7,747 nt of DNA from Actinomycetes bacterium (GTDB lineage Bacteria; Actinomycetota; Thermoleophilia; BMS3ABIN01). Position 1 is the first letter of the stretch. Every line of letters begins with the position of its first letter. Position numbers and translations under genes: made by a program. Shown here piece by piece: positions 1-5,546 of the stretch. Location of the stretch: positions 1 through 7,747 of the forward strand of contig JAJYIN010000100.1 of NCBI GenBank assembly GCA_021790075.1, given 5' to 3'. Under the pieces are notes generated by a model. It saw only the letters and a program-made list of their open reading frames with translations, was not told the origin of the DNA and made no database searches.

Positions 1-2
1 CG

Positions 3-1106
3 GCGACCGGCAGCGCCTCGATCTGCATGGCCTTCGCCGCGCTTGCCAGCCAGCTGCTGCCGACCCGGCGCGCCGCCATCACCTGGGCCGCAGGCGCCTT
101 GGGGGCGATGTTCCTCATCAGGGCGCTGGCGGATACGGTCGCCTCGCTCGGCTGGCTCCGGTGGGTAACGCCGCTCGGCTGGATCGAGATACTGCATCCC
201 ATCGTTGGCGGCCAGCCGGGGGCCTTGATCCCCTGGGGGGCGCTGGTTGTCATCCTGTCTTTTCTGACCATCGTCCTCGCCGGCAGGCGGGACCTTGACT
301 CCGGTTTCCTGCCGTCGCGCGACACGGCGCCGGCCCGTACCCGGCTGCTGGGAGGCCATCTTGGTCTCAACATCCGCCTGAACCGGCTCACCCTCCTGGG
401 CTGGCTGCTGGGGATAGGCGTCTGGAGCGCGCTGTTCGCCTCCGTTATCAAGACCGCCGCCGAGGCGCTCAGCGAGTCGAGCGCTTTCACCGGATTAATG
501 GGAAGCCTGGGGGCACAGAACCACCGGGTAGTCGAGAGCCTCTTCGGCTTTGCCTTCTTTTTCATCGCCATCGCGATGGCGATGTACGCTGCCTCGCAGG
601 CCGGCGCCACCCGCGAGGAAGAAGCCCGGGGATACGCTGACAACCTGCTGGTGCGGACAGTTTCCCGTTTCCACTGGCTGGCGGGCCGGGTGGCCGTTGC
701 CATCGCCGGGCTGGTGGCGCTGGGCCTGGCCGCCGGGTTTTTCACCTGGGCGGCGTCAACCTGGCAAAACACCGGCGTCGGCCTGCCCCGGCTGATCGAA
801 GCCGGCCTCAACCCGGTGGCGCCGGCGATTTTCATCCTCGGCCTGGGGACCCTGGTCCACGGGCTGGCACCGCGCCTGGTGCCGGCAATCGCCTACGGCG
901 TGATCGCCTGGTCGTTCCTGGTCGAGATGCTGGGGTCGGTAATCAGATCCCCGTTCGTCGTTGACCTGTCGGTCTTTCATTACATGGCGCTGGTGCCGGC
1001 GGCGGATATCAGATGGGACAGCACGGCAGCGCTTCTGGGCCTGGGCCTGGGCGCGGCCCTGCTGGGCGCCGCCTTTTTCAACCGGCGGGACCTGGCAGGC
1101 CAGTGA
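3..1106 (+). CDS. ABC-2 type exporter permease, C-terminal part (5' end outside window)
   Basis: This is a polytopic inner-membrane permease resembling the actinobacterial 'exporter of polyketide antibiotics' family (COG3559-like). Such proteins would work with a separate ATP-binding subunit, probably encoded upstream, to expel hydrophobic compounds. The frame is already open at base 3, before the first ATG at 27, so the gene begins outside the window. Counting from that ATG, hydrophobic stretches lie near residues 20-36, 62-84, 122-146, 168-190, 218-244, 265-285 and 333-352. They are separated by short charged loops such as GRRDLDSG and ATREEEARGYADNLLVR. The visible 367 codons are roughly two thirds of the usual length of about 530 residues. 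The stop is followed by a convergent gene 27 bases later. The substrate cannot be read from sequence. The membrane-permease call is firm and the subfamily is from memory. Confidence 0.8.
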   Translation, partial: ATGSASICMAFAALASQLLPTRRAAITWAAGALGAMFLIRALADTVASLGWLRWVTPLGWIEILHPIVGGQPGALIPWGALVVILSFLTIVLAGRRDLDSGFLPSRDTAPARTRLLGGHLGLNIRLNRLTLLGWLLGIGVWSALFASVIKTAAEALSESSAFTGLMGSLGAQNHRVVESLFGFAFFFIAIAMAMYAASQAGATREEEARGYADNLLVRTVSRFHWLAGRVAVAIAGLVALGLAAGFFTWAASTWQNTGVGLPRLIEAGLNPVAPAIFILGLGTLVHGLAPRLVPAIAYGVIAWSFLVEMLGSVIRSPFVVDLSVFHYMALVPAADIRWDSTAALLGLGLGAALLGAAFFNRRDLAGQ

Positions 1107-1133
1107 GGCGCCTGCCGCGCTGCGCCGCCTGAA

Positions 1134-1511
1134 TCACTCCTCTTCCTCTTCCATCTCCGTGAAGACTTCGTGCAGGCGCTCCTTCATCTCTTTCTTGTGC
1201 TTCCAGATCTCCTTTTTCATCTTCATCTTTTCTTCGGCCATGTCAACCATTTCCTGGGCGACCGCGTCGAGCTTCTCGCCCCAGCGCTCTTCGATCTTGG
1301 CCTTGGTCTTTTCGATGAGGAGCTTCTTGACCGCCTTCTTGACTATTTTCTTGTGGCCGTAGGCGCCGTATCCTGCTTCCGCGGCCCCGGCGCCGTGCCC
1401 CGCGCCGCATACGGGACAGGTGTGATAACCCTTCTTCATGCCCCAGTATCCGCCGTGCCCGTATCCACCATAGCCGTGACAACAGTGTCCATGTTCCATG
1501 CCGCAAGTCAT
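1134..1511 (-). CDS. Small Gly/His/Cys-rich putative metal-binding protein with helical C-terminus
   Basis: A 125-residue protein whose family I do not recognise. Residues 1-53 are rich in Gly, His, Tyr and Cys. They include Cys3, Cys10, Cys11, a CPVC pair (Cys32 and Cys35) and seven His, a composition suited to binding zinc, copper or nickel. Residues 54-125 are strongly charged (Lys, Glu, Met) and predicted helical, possibly a coiled coil, ending in a run of five Glu. There is no signal peptide or membrane segment, so it is probably cytoplasmic. The start at 1511 is preferred over the longer frame from 1580. A perfect GGAGGT (1518-1523 on the complement) sits 6 bases before it, and the extra N-terminal residues would be translated from a structured leader. 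It is convergent with the permease and divergent from the Xre/RES operon. A metal storage, sensing or chaperone role is inference only. Confidence 0.75.
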   Translation of the reverse strand: MTCGMEHGHCCHGYGGYGHGGYWGMKKGYHTCPVCGAGHGAGAAEAGYGAYGHKKIVKKAVKKLLIEKTKAKIEERWGEKLDAVAQEMVDMAEEKMKMKKEIWKHKKEMKERLHEVFTEMEEEEE

Positions 1512-1541
1512 TGCCGCACCTCCGAAATAGTAAAGGAATGT

Positions 1542-1596
1542 ACCTCCCGAACTTTCCCCCGGCTTCGGGGTCCGAAACATGGGGAAAGAAGGAGGT
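1542..1596 (-). promoter_or_regulatory. Candidate structured 5' leader with Shine-Dalgarno/anti-Shine-Dalgarno pairing
   Basis: The segment upstream of the metal-binding-like gene forms nested inverted repeats. The outer arms are ACCTCC (1542-1547) and GGAGGT (1591-1596). The middle arms are CTTTCCCC (1552-1559) and GGGGAAAG (1581-1588). The inner arms are TTCGG (1564-1568) and CCGAA (1572-1576). Read on the - strand, the distal arm is ACCTCC. It can pair with the GGAGGT at the leader's proximal end, or alternatively with the real ribosome-binding site GGAGGT at 1518-1523. That would be a possible on/off switch of translation. The pairing is read directly from sequence. That it is transcribed and regulatory is inference. 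Confidence 0.4.
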
Positions 1597-1636
1597 TTCC
1601 ACGGGCCTGGTTAATGTCCTGAAATATGGGAAGCTT

Positions 1637-1678
1637 TTGGAAATATGAGACATTTGTCGTTATAATGAATGACAAATG
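1637..1678 (+). promoter_or_regulatory. Promoter with palindromic operator for the Xre/RES operon
   Basis: A perfect -10 box TATAAT (1661-1666) has a plausible -35 TTGGAA (1637-1642) at 18 bases. A perfect inverted repeat, CATTTGTC (1651-1658) and GACAAATG (1671-1678), brackets the -10 box symmetrically with a 12-base spacer. A protein bound there would block RNA polymerase. The arrangement fits autorepression by the antitoxin, as is known for Xre/RES and other type II modules. Transcription would begin near 1673, leaving a leader of about 38 nt before the antitoxin start. The complement also offers TATAAC at the same place, so the operator could touch the divergent gene too. Confidence 0.65.
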
Positions 1679-1710
1679 ACGGAAACCGGTTTTTTTGGAG
1701 GTTTGCTCAG

Positions 1711-2142
1711 ATGGGTTACGTTCAGGTGGAAGAAGTCCTGGGGGGTGAAAAAGTCCTGGGACAGAAAATCAGAAGCATCAACGACCTCGTGGAACTGGGC
1801 AGGCATGGAATCAGAAAAAGCGCCCTCCGGCATCTTGCCGCCAGTATGTCGCTGACCTGGAGGGACATGGCAAAATTACTGCCCATCACTGAGAGAACCC
1901 TGCAAAGATATCAAACGCAGAAACTGCTGAGCCAGGTGGTCAGCGAGCAGGCATTGCAGCTGGCCGAGGTGGTGGCAACAGGAATCGATGTGTTCGAGGA
2001 CCGTGATAATTTTCTTGCCTGGCTGTCGCTGCCGTGCGCGGCCCTGGGCAACAGGAAGCCGATGGAATTGCTGAATTCGCGGTTTGGCATGGAACTGGTT
2101 ATCGATGAGCTGGGACGGATCTCTCATGGCCTCCCGGCATAA
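1711..2142 (+). CDS. Xre/MbcA/ParS-type antitoxin (DUF2384), partner of RES toxin
   Basis: A 143-residue antitoxin of a type II RES/Xre module. It neutralises the downstream toxin by direct binding and would repress its own promoter. An N-terminal Xre-like helix-turn-helix region spans about residues 28-80, with the helix motif TERTLQRYQ at 60-68. It is followed by the C-terminal toxin-binding DUF2384 domain at about 90-140, with FEDRDNFLAWL and NRKPMELL ... GMELVIDELGRI. The frame is open from an ATG at 1669, but 1711 is the better start. GGAGG (1697-1701) lies 9 bases upstream of it, and the earlier ATG falls inside the operator. The last base of its TAA is the first base of the next ATG (TAATG), so translation is probably coupled. 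The family assignment rests on the domain pattern and on the RES gene next door. Confidence 0.9.
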   Translation: MGYVQVEEVLGGEKVLGQKIRSINDLVELGRHGIRKSALRHLAASMSLTWRDMAKLLPITERTLQRYQTQKLLSQVVSEQALQLAEVVATGIDVFEDRDNFLAWLSLPCAALGNRKPMELLNSRFGMELVIDELGRISHGLPA

Positions 2143-2192
2143 TGAAATTATTCCGGATAGCCAAAGCTGATCAAATCGGCGCGGATAGATGA
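2142..2192 (+). CDS. 16-codon ORF mimicking the RES toxin N-terminus
   Basis: This short ORF overlaps the antitoxin stop (TAATG) at its start and the toxin start (ATGA) at its end. It therefore bridges the two genes without a gap. It encodes MKLFRIAKADQIGADR, against the toxin's start MRLFRIAKARHIG: 10 of 13 residues agree. At the nucleotide level 30 of the first 40 positions agree. Several changes are synonymous or conservative (Leu TTA/CTG, Lys/Arg). No convincing Shine-Dalgarno precedes either this ORF or the toxin, so re-initiation from the antitoxin may feed both. It could be a coupling leader, a decoy peptide, or simply the scar of a duplication out of frame by 47 bases. Expression is unproven. 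Confidence 0.4.
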   Translation: MKLFRIAKADQIGADR

Positions 2193-2214
2193 GGCTGTTC
2201 CGGATAGCCAAAGC
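2151..2214 (+). repeat. Diverged tandem repeat at toxin start, 47-base offset
   Basis: The 17-mer TTCCGGATAGCCAAAGC occurs at 2151-2167 and again at 2198-2214. It is the exact core of a longer imperfect duplication covering both ATG codons (2142 and 2189). The offset of 47 is not a multiple of three, so the first copy's frame ends as the second begins. Confidence 0.9.
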
Positions 2215-2671
2215 CCGGCACATCGGTGACCTGACCGGCGAGGGCGCCCGCCTGTTCGGCAACCGCTGGAACCAGAAAGGCATCCCGGTGATATACACCT
2301 CGGAGAACCTGTCGCTGGCGGCGCTGGAATACCTTGTCCACATGCCGCTGGTGCTGGCTCCGCCCCACCTGAGATACCGGAGCTTTGACGTGCCTGATGA
2401 CGTGAAGATCACGAAATCCGGGGTGAAAACCCTGCCGGCAGGGTGGGACGCAATGCCCTTTCGTGAGGAAACGGCCCGCATTGGGAGCGCCTGGGCCCTG
2501 TCCGGCAAGACTCTCATGCTGCGCGTGCCGTCGGTGATGGTCCCCGGGGAACATAATTTCCTCATCAATCCCCTCCACGCCGACTTCAGGAAAATCAGGA
2601 CCGGCCGGCCAAGGCCTTTCCGTTTCGACGAGCGCCTGCTGAGGCGCAAGACGGGCTCCGGCAAGAAATGA
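2189..2671 (+). CDS. RES-domain toxin (NAD+-degrading family)
   Basis: A 160-residue toxin of the RES family. Characterised members such as mycobacterial MbcT degrade cellular NAD+ and arrest growth unless bound by the Xre-type antitoxin. The signature Arg, Glu and Ser are present: Arg26 in GNRWN, Glu47 in AALEYLVH and Ser115 in RVPSVMVP. The other family landmarks are IYTSENLSLA (35-44), NFLINPLH (123-130) and FRFDERL (144-150). The length is normal and all core residues are retained, so the toxin looks intact. The start ATG overlaps the stop of the short upstream ORF (ATGA) and lacks a clear Shine-Dalgarno, pointing to coupled, low-level translation. The GTG/ATG starts further inside would lose the conserved LFR start seen in the family. 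Whether the enzyme is a phosphorylase or a hydrolase cannot be told from sequence. Confidence 0.92.
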   Translation: MRLFRIAKARHIGDLTGEGARLFGNRWNQKGIPVIYTSENLSLAALEYLVHMPLVLAPPHLRYRSFDVPDDVKITKSGVKTLPAGWDAMPFREETARIGSAWALSGKTLMLRVPSVMVPGEHNFLINPLHADFRKIRTGRPRPFRFDERLLRRKTGSGKK

Positions 2672-2715
2672 TCCAGTGGCTGGCGTCCCTGCCGTAAATT
2701 AAATGAATATCACCT

Positions 2716-2780
2716 TTCGGCGATTATTCAACAAAGCCCCTGCTGATAAGTGCTTGGCAGCCTTCGGCGATTATTCAACA
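2716..2780. repeat. 18-bp direct repeat downstream of RES gene; possible IS tip
   Basis: TTCGGCGATTATTCAACA is present exactly at 2716-2733 and 2763-2780, again offset by 47 bases. The second copy overlaps the stop codon of the lipoprotein gene. On the complement the first copy extends into GGCTTTGTTGAATAA (2738 back to 2724). From memory this matches the terminal inverted repeat of IS903-group (IS5 family) elements. No transposase or second end is visible, so it could only be a remnant. Confidence 0.6.
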
Positions 2781-3385
2781 GCGATCGAATACACCGGGTG
2801 CAGCTCGTTCCATCCGTGCTCAGCATCCAGCACGTAATCGCCAATCACTCTCACGTGTTCGCCCTTTTTGGGAATGTAAACCGAATACGTGAACCCGGCG
2901 CAGGCATCCTTGGCGTCTTCCTGGGTGACGTTGTTCTGGCATACGGGCTCCAGCACCAGGTCGCCGTGCTGACCGCCGATGTTCTTTTCATTGATCATGG
3001 AGCCATATTGGGGGTCAAGCGCTAGCCGGATGTGATAGTCACCGTCCGGCTCTTTCTTCACCGCCGCCACCGTGCCCGTGACCGTTTGGCAGTCCGCGAT
3101 CCGGTGCAGGCGCTGGGGATGATAGACATGATTCCAGAGGCTCTCGTCACAGGCTGAGGGAGCCGGCGCCGGAGCCGGAGCGGGGGCTGGAGCCGGCGGA
3201 GTAGGACTGACAGCAGGAGGCGCAGGGCTTGGCGCCGGCGGAGCCAGGCTGGCCACCGCCGGACCGGTCGCCGTCGATGAAATGGTTCCGGTTGAAGAGA
3301 CCCGGGCCGCATCAGCGCACCCGCCGGCCACCAGCGCAGCCAGAATGGTCAAAAGGAAAAAATATCTCAAGCGTGACAAGCGCAA
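2771..3385 (-). CDS. Putative lipoprotein with Pro/Ala-rich linker and unrecognised C-terminal domain
   Basis: A 204-residue exported lipoprotein of unknown function. The N-terminus has Arg residues, a hydrophobic core (FFLLTILAALVA) and a lipobox-like AGGC with the lipidated Cys at 23. Residues about 45-77 form a low-complexity Pro/Ala linker with (AP) repeats, typical of a tether across the cell wall or periplasm. Residues 79-204 are a compact domain rich in beta-type sequence, with four Cys (79, 99, 149, 162) and the motif HGWNELHPVYSI near the C-terminus. I suspect an OB-like fold but do not recognise the family. The start is TTG, chosen because GGAAAGG lies 7 bases upstream and no ATG exists before the signal peptide. 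The gene stands alone, flanked by two toxin-antitoxin operons on the opposite strand. Confidence 0.8.
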   Translation of the reverse strand: MRLSRLRYFFLLTILAALVAGGCADAARVSSTGTISSTATGPAVASLAPPAPSPAPPAVSPTPPAPAPAPAPAPAPSACDESLWNHVYHPQRLHRIADCQTVTGTVAAVKKEPDGDYHIRLALDPQYGSMINEKNIGGQHGDLVLEPVCQNNVTQEDAKDACAGFTYSVYIPKKGEHVRVIGDYVLDAEHGWNELHPVYSIAVE

Positions 3386-3567
3386 ACAATAACCTTTCCG
3401 CCCAAAGGTCAGGAAGGTTATTTTACTGCTTCTGTTAAAGGAAGTACATCAACAAACTTTCCAACTATGAGGCCGGCCTGGCTCCGATGACGCGGTGATT
3501 TCAGGGACAGGGAGCCAATATCGGCGCTCGTAAGCGTGCGCGTCAGGCTCTTGATTTAATTGCTGAT

Positions 3568-3591
3568 TTAGACTAGTCTAAGACTAGTCTA
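3568..3591 (+). promoter_or_regulatory. Tandem palindromic operator upstream of the Phd/VapC operon
   Basis: The 11-mer AGACTAGTCTA is repeated head to tail at 3570-3580 and 3581-3591. Each unit contains a palindrome centred on CTAG; the first extends to 14 bp (3568-3581). The 11-bp period places both sites on the same DNA face, as expected for cooperative binding by Phd/YefM dimers. A weak promoter (TTGATT 3551-3556, TAGTCT 3574-3579, spacing 17) would overlap the operator. The antitoxin start follows 22 bases later, with AGGAG at 3602-3606. Confidence 0.7.
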
Positions 3592-3613
3592 TTTCCCACT
3601 CAGGAGCACCATC

Positions 3614-3886
3614 ATGCCCAAAGTCGGCGCTTATGAAGCAAAAACGCATCTGCCTAAATTGTTGGAACGGGTAAAAAAGGGGGAGCGGTTCGTGATTACC
3701 AAGCATGGACAGCCAGTGGCGGAACTGGTTCCCGTTTCGGGAAGCGAACCCGAGCGGACCAAAAGAGCGATCGATGATTTGAAGGACTTCCGAGCCGACC
3801 TGATGCAGCGCGGAGTGCGATTGAGGGATCTGTTGGACAAGGGGGAAAGCATCCGCGACCTGGCCCACAAGGGACACCGCTTCTAA
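3614..3886 (+). CDS. Phd/YefM-family antitoxin
   Basis: A 90-residue antitoxin of a type II toxin-antitoxin pair. It binds DNA through its N-terminal domain and inactivates the PIN toxin with its C-terminal tail. The family signature is clear: VGAYEAKTHLPKLLERVKKGE (residues 4-24), then RFVITKHGQPVAELVPV (25-41), the fold that forms the DNA-binding dimer. Residues 47-90 are charged and probably disordered until bound to toxin. The Shine-Dalgarno AGGAG lies 7 bases before the ATG. The final base of its TAA stop is the first base of the toxin's ATG, so the two are translationally coupled. The tandem palindromes upstream are its likely operator. The gene looks complete and of normal length. Confidence 0.93.
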   Translation: MPKVGAYEAKTHLPKLLERVKKGERFVITKHGQPVAELVPVSGSEPERTKRAIDDLKDFRADLMQRGVRLRDLLDKGESIRDLAHKGHRF

Positions 3887-4296
3887 TGTCTTTCATTCTT
3901 GATTGCTCTGTGGCGCTGACCTGGGTTCTTCCAGATGAAGGCCGGCAGCAACATTCGATGGAATTGCTGCAGAGACTGGAATCGGAAGGAGCCGTCGTGC
4001 CCGAGATTTGGCCGCTGGAGATGGCCAACACCCTGCTGGTAGCCCGGCGCCGTCGCAGGCTGATGGAGAGAGATGTCGCGCGCGCAATCGATGACCTCGC
4101 CGCGCTTCCAATAATAGTTGACCAGGAGACTCACCGGCGGGCTTTTGAGATGACATTTTCGCTGGCAAATAAATACAAGCTCTCTTCTTATGACGCGGCT
4201 TATCTGGAGCTGGCCCAGCGCAGCCGTCTGCCGCTTGCGACCCTGGATAAAAAGCTGCGCTCAGCATGCAGGGCTGCCGGAATTGAACTGCTGTAA
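3886..4296 (+). CDS. vapC: PIN-domain ribonuclease toxin, VapC family
   Basis: A 136-residue VapC-like toxin. These are Mg2+-dependent ribonucleases that cut tRNA or rRNA and stop translation when the antitoxin is lost. The four acidic active-site residues of the PIN fold are all in place: Asp6 (ILDCSVAL), Glu45 (PLEMANTL), Asp103 (SSYDAAYLELA) and Asp121 (ATLDKKL). The length is normal. The start ATG overlaps the antitoxin stop by one base, so no separate ribosome-binding site is needed. It pairs with a Phd/YefM antitoxin, a common combination. The RNA target cannot be predicted. About 106 bases separate it from the broken restriction gene downstream. Confidence 0.93.
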   Translation: MSFILDCSVALTWVLPDEGRQQHSMELLQRLESEGAVVPEIWPLEMANTLLVARRRRRLMERDVARAIDDLAALPIIVDQETHRRAFEMTFSLANKYKLSSYDAAYLELAQRSRLPLATLDKKLRSACRAAGIELL

Positions 4297-4349
4297 ACCA
4301 CTCCGGAAACGACGCCTGTGAATATTCATGTGCAGCTCAAGGAGGCGAG

Positions 4350-4439
4350 TTGAAAGCCCTTTATCAAAACCCTACTAACGCTGTAGAATTAACCACTATT
4401 CGATGCCGCTTACAACGAGGCCGCAATTCGTGCCATTAA
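4350..4439 (+). other. Possible 29-codon ORF with strong ribosome-binding site before hsdR
   Basis: A near-perfect Shine-Dalgarno AAGGAGG (4339-4345) sits 4 bases before a TTG that opens a 29-codon frame. The frame overlaps the start of the hsdR fragment in another phase. The peptide (MKALYQNPTNAVELTT...) matches nothing I know. It could be a leader peptide, the start of a lost gene, or a ribosome entry site left over from rearrangement. By contrast the hsdR ATG at 4403 has no good Shine-Dalgarno of its own, so coupling through this ORF is conceivable. Confidence 0.2.
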
Positions 4440-5251
4440 CTGCTGAGCAACAAGCCAGAGAAAAGATCGACCATCTGCTGGAAAAAGCAGGCTGGGTCGT
4501 CCAAAGCAGGGACGAAGTGAACATTCAAGCGGGTCGAGGGGTGGCCATCCGGGAATTCCCACTGAAAACCGGTTTCGGTGCCGCTGATTACCTCTTATAT
4601 ATTGATGGCAAGGCCGCCGGCGTGATTGAAGCGAAGAAGGAAGGAGCAACTCTAATCGGCGTCGAGACCCAGTCGGACAAATACACCAAAGGCTTGCCTG
4701 ACAATCTGCCCGCATGGGCAACCGTATTGCCCTTTTCTTATGAGTCAACGGGCACCGAAACTCGTTTTACTAATGGATTGGACCCAGATGCACGGTCACG
4801 ACTGGTATCTGCATTTCACCGGCCAGAAAGACTGGCGGCGATTCTGGAAGCAGCAGCCGAGCCTATAAGCGCTGGCGGAAAGGACACCAGCGATAGTCAT
4901 GAGGGCGCCGGCGACACAAACGTAACCTACCTATCAATCGCCAATACTGTTCTCCAGCGTCTGTGTCATCTTCCTCCCCTCGAACAGCAAGGCCTCTGGC
5001 CGGCCCAAATCACCGCCATCAATAACCTCGAACTCTCTCTCGCCGACAACCGCCCCCGATCCCTCATCCAGATGGCCACCGGCTCGGGAAAGACTTTCAC
5101 AGCCATAACATCCATCTACCGCCTGATCAAATTCGCGGGCGCGCAGCGCATCCTCTTCCTGGTCGACCGGGGCAACCTTGCCGACCAGACGCTCGGGGAG
5201 TTCAAGCAATACATCTCTCCCTACAACAATTGGAAATTCGACGAGGAATAA
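4403..5251 (+). pseudogene. hsdR: Type I restriction enzyme R subunit, truncated after Walker A region
   Basis: This is the N-terminal 282 residues of an HsdR subunit, the ATP-driven translocase and nuclease of type I restriction systems. Intact proteins are usually 800-1100 residues. The PD-(D/E)xK nuclease is complete: Glu51 in IREFPL, Asp62 in GAADYLLYIDG, Glu76 and Lys78 in VIEAKKEG, and the QxxxY motif at Gln90-Tyr94. The helicase part begins with WPAQITAI (199-206), Walker A ATGSGKT (225-231) and motif Ia FLVDRGNLADQT (252-263). It then ends at KFDEE and a TAA at 5249-5251. The DEAD box and everything beyond are missing. The sequence continues directly into an IS3 transposase end in another frame, so the gene is broken and cannot restrict. 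No other hsdR part is visible in the window. Confidence 0.9.
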
Positions 5252-5450
5252 CATCCAGCTCGAGCGCCTCTGGCGCACGGTCAAATGCGATGACATCTAT
5301 CTCAAGGATTACGAGACTGTGGAGCAGCTGATCGCCGGTCTTCGGATCTTCTTCGACTACTACAACAGCGAGCGGGCGCACAGCTCGCTGGATGACAGGA
5401 CGCCGCCGGAAGCTTACTTTGGCCTCTCCGCTATTAGGCAGGCTGCTTGA
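5250..5450 (+). pseudogene. IS3-family transposase OrfB, C-terminal fragment
   Basis: This is the C-terminal end of the DDE transposase that cuts and joins IS3-family elements. The fragment begins NIQLERLWRTVK. The Glu encoded at 5262-5264 is the third catalytic acid of the DDE triad, and Lys seven residues on (5283-5285) is the conserved DDE(K) lysine. It continues with IYLKDYETVEQL and FFDYYNSERAHSSLDDRTPPEAYFG, the standard IS3 tail, and ends at TGA 5448-5450. About 200 residues with the first two Asp are missing. An open frame reaches back to an ATG at 5178, but that part is out-of-frame hsdR and not transposase. The fragment is dead. Confidence 0.88.
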
Positions 5451-5546
5451 TGACTTTATGCCGGCAAGCAGGTTGAAGAAAGAAAGAATAAAACCTTCCA
5501 CCTTAAATCACAAAAAGGTTGTCTTGACAATGGGGTCCATTTCCCA
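5250..5546 (+). mobile_element. IS3-family insertion sequence remnant (3' end only)
   Basis: This stretch holds the last 66 codons of an IS3-type transposase followed by about 95 bases of non-coding tail. The tail contains TGTCTTGACAATGGGGTCCA (5519-5538), which resembles the right inverted repeat of IS3-family elements. A TG...CA boundary would place the tip near 5546, or near 5570 if the CATCA there is used. The left end, orfA and most of orfB are absent. The element must have been cut by a recombination that joined it to hsdR. From 5451 to about 5581 no gene is seen. Confidence 0.65.

Noticed and set aside
1107..1126. Possible terminator hairpin between the convergent permease and metal-binding-like genes (GGCGC / GCGCC).
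   Set aside because: The stem is only five pairs with a ten-base loop and no U-tract follows on either strand, so it is not convincing.
1669..1710. Upstream ATG extending the Xre antitoxin by 14 residues.
   Set aside because: It lies inside the operator palindrome and has no Shine-Dalgarno, while the ATG at 1711 has GGAGG at 9 bases.
3058..3312. Arg/Pro-rich - strand frame inside the lipoprotein gene.
   Set aside because: It is the low-complexity shadow of the Pro/Ala linker in another frame.
5178..5249. Apparent ATG start of the transposase fragment.
   Set aside because: These codons are hsdR read in the wrong frame; transposase-like sequence begins only at 5250.
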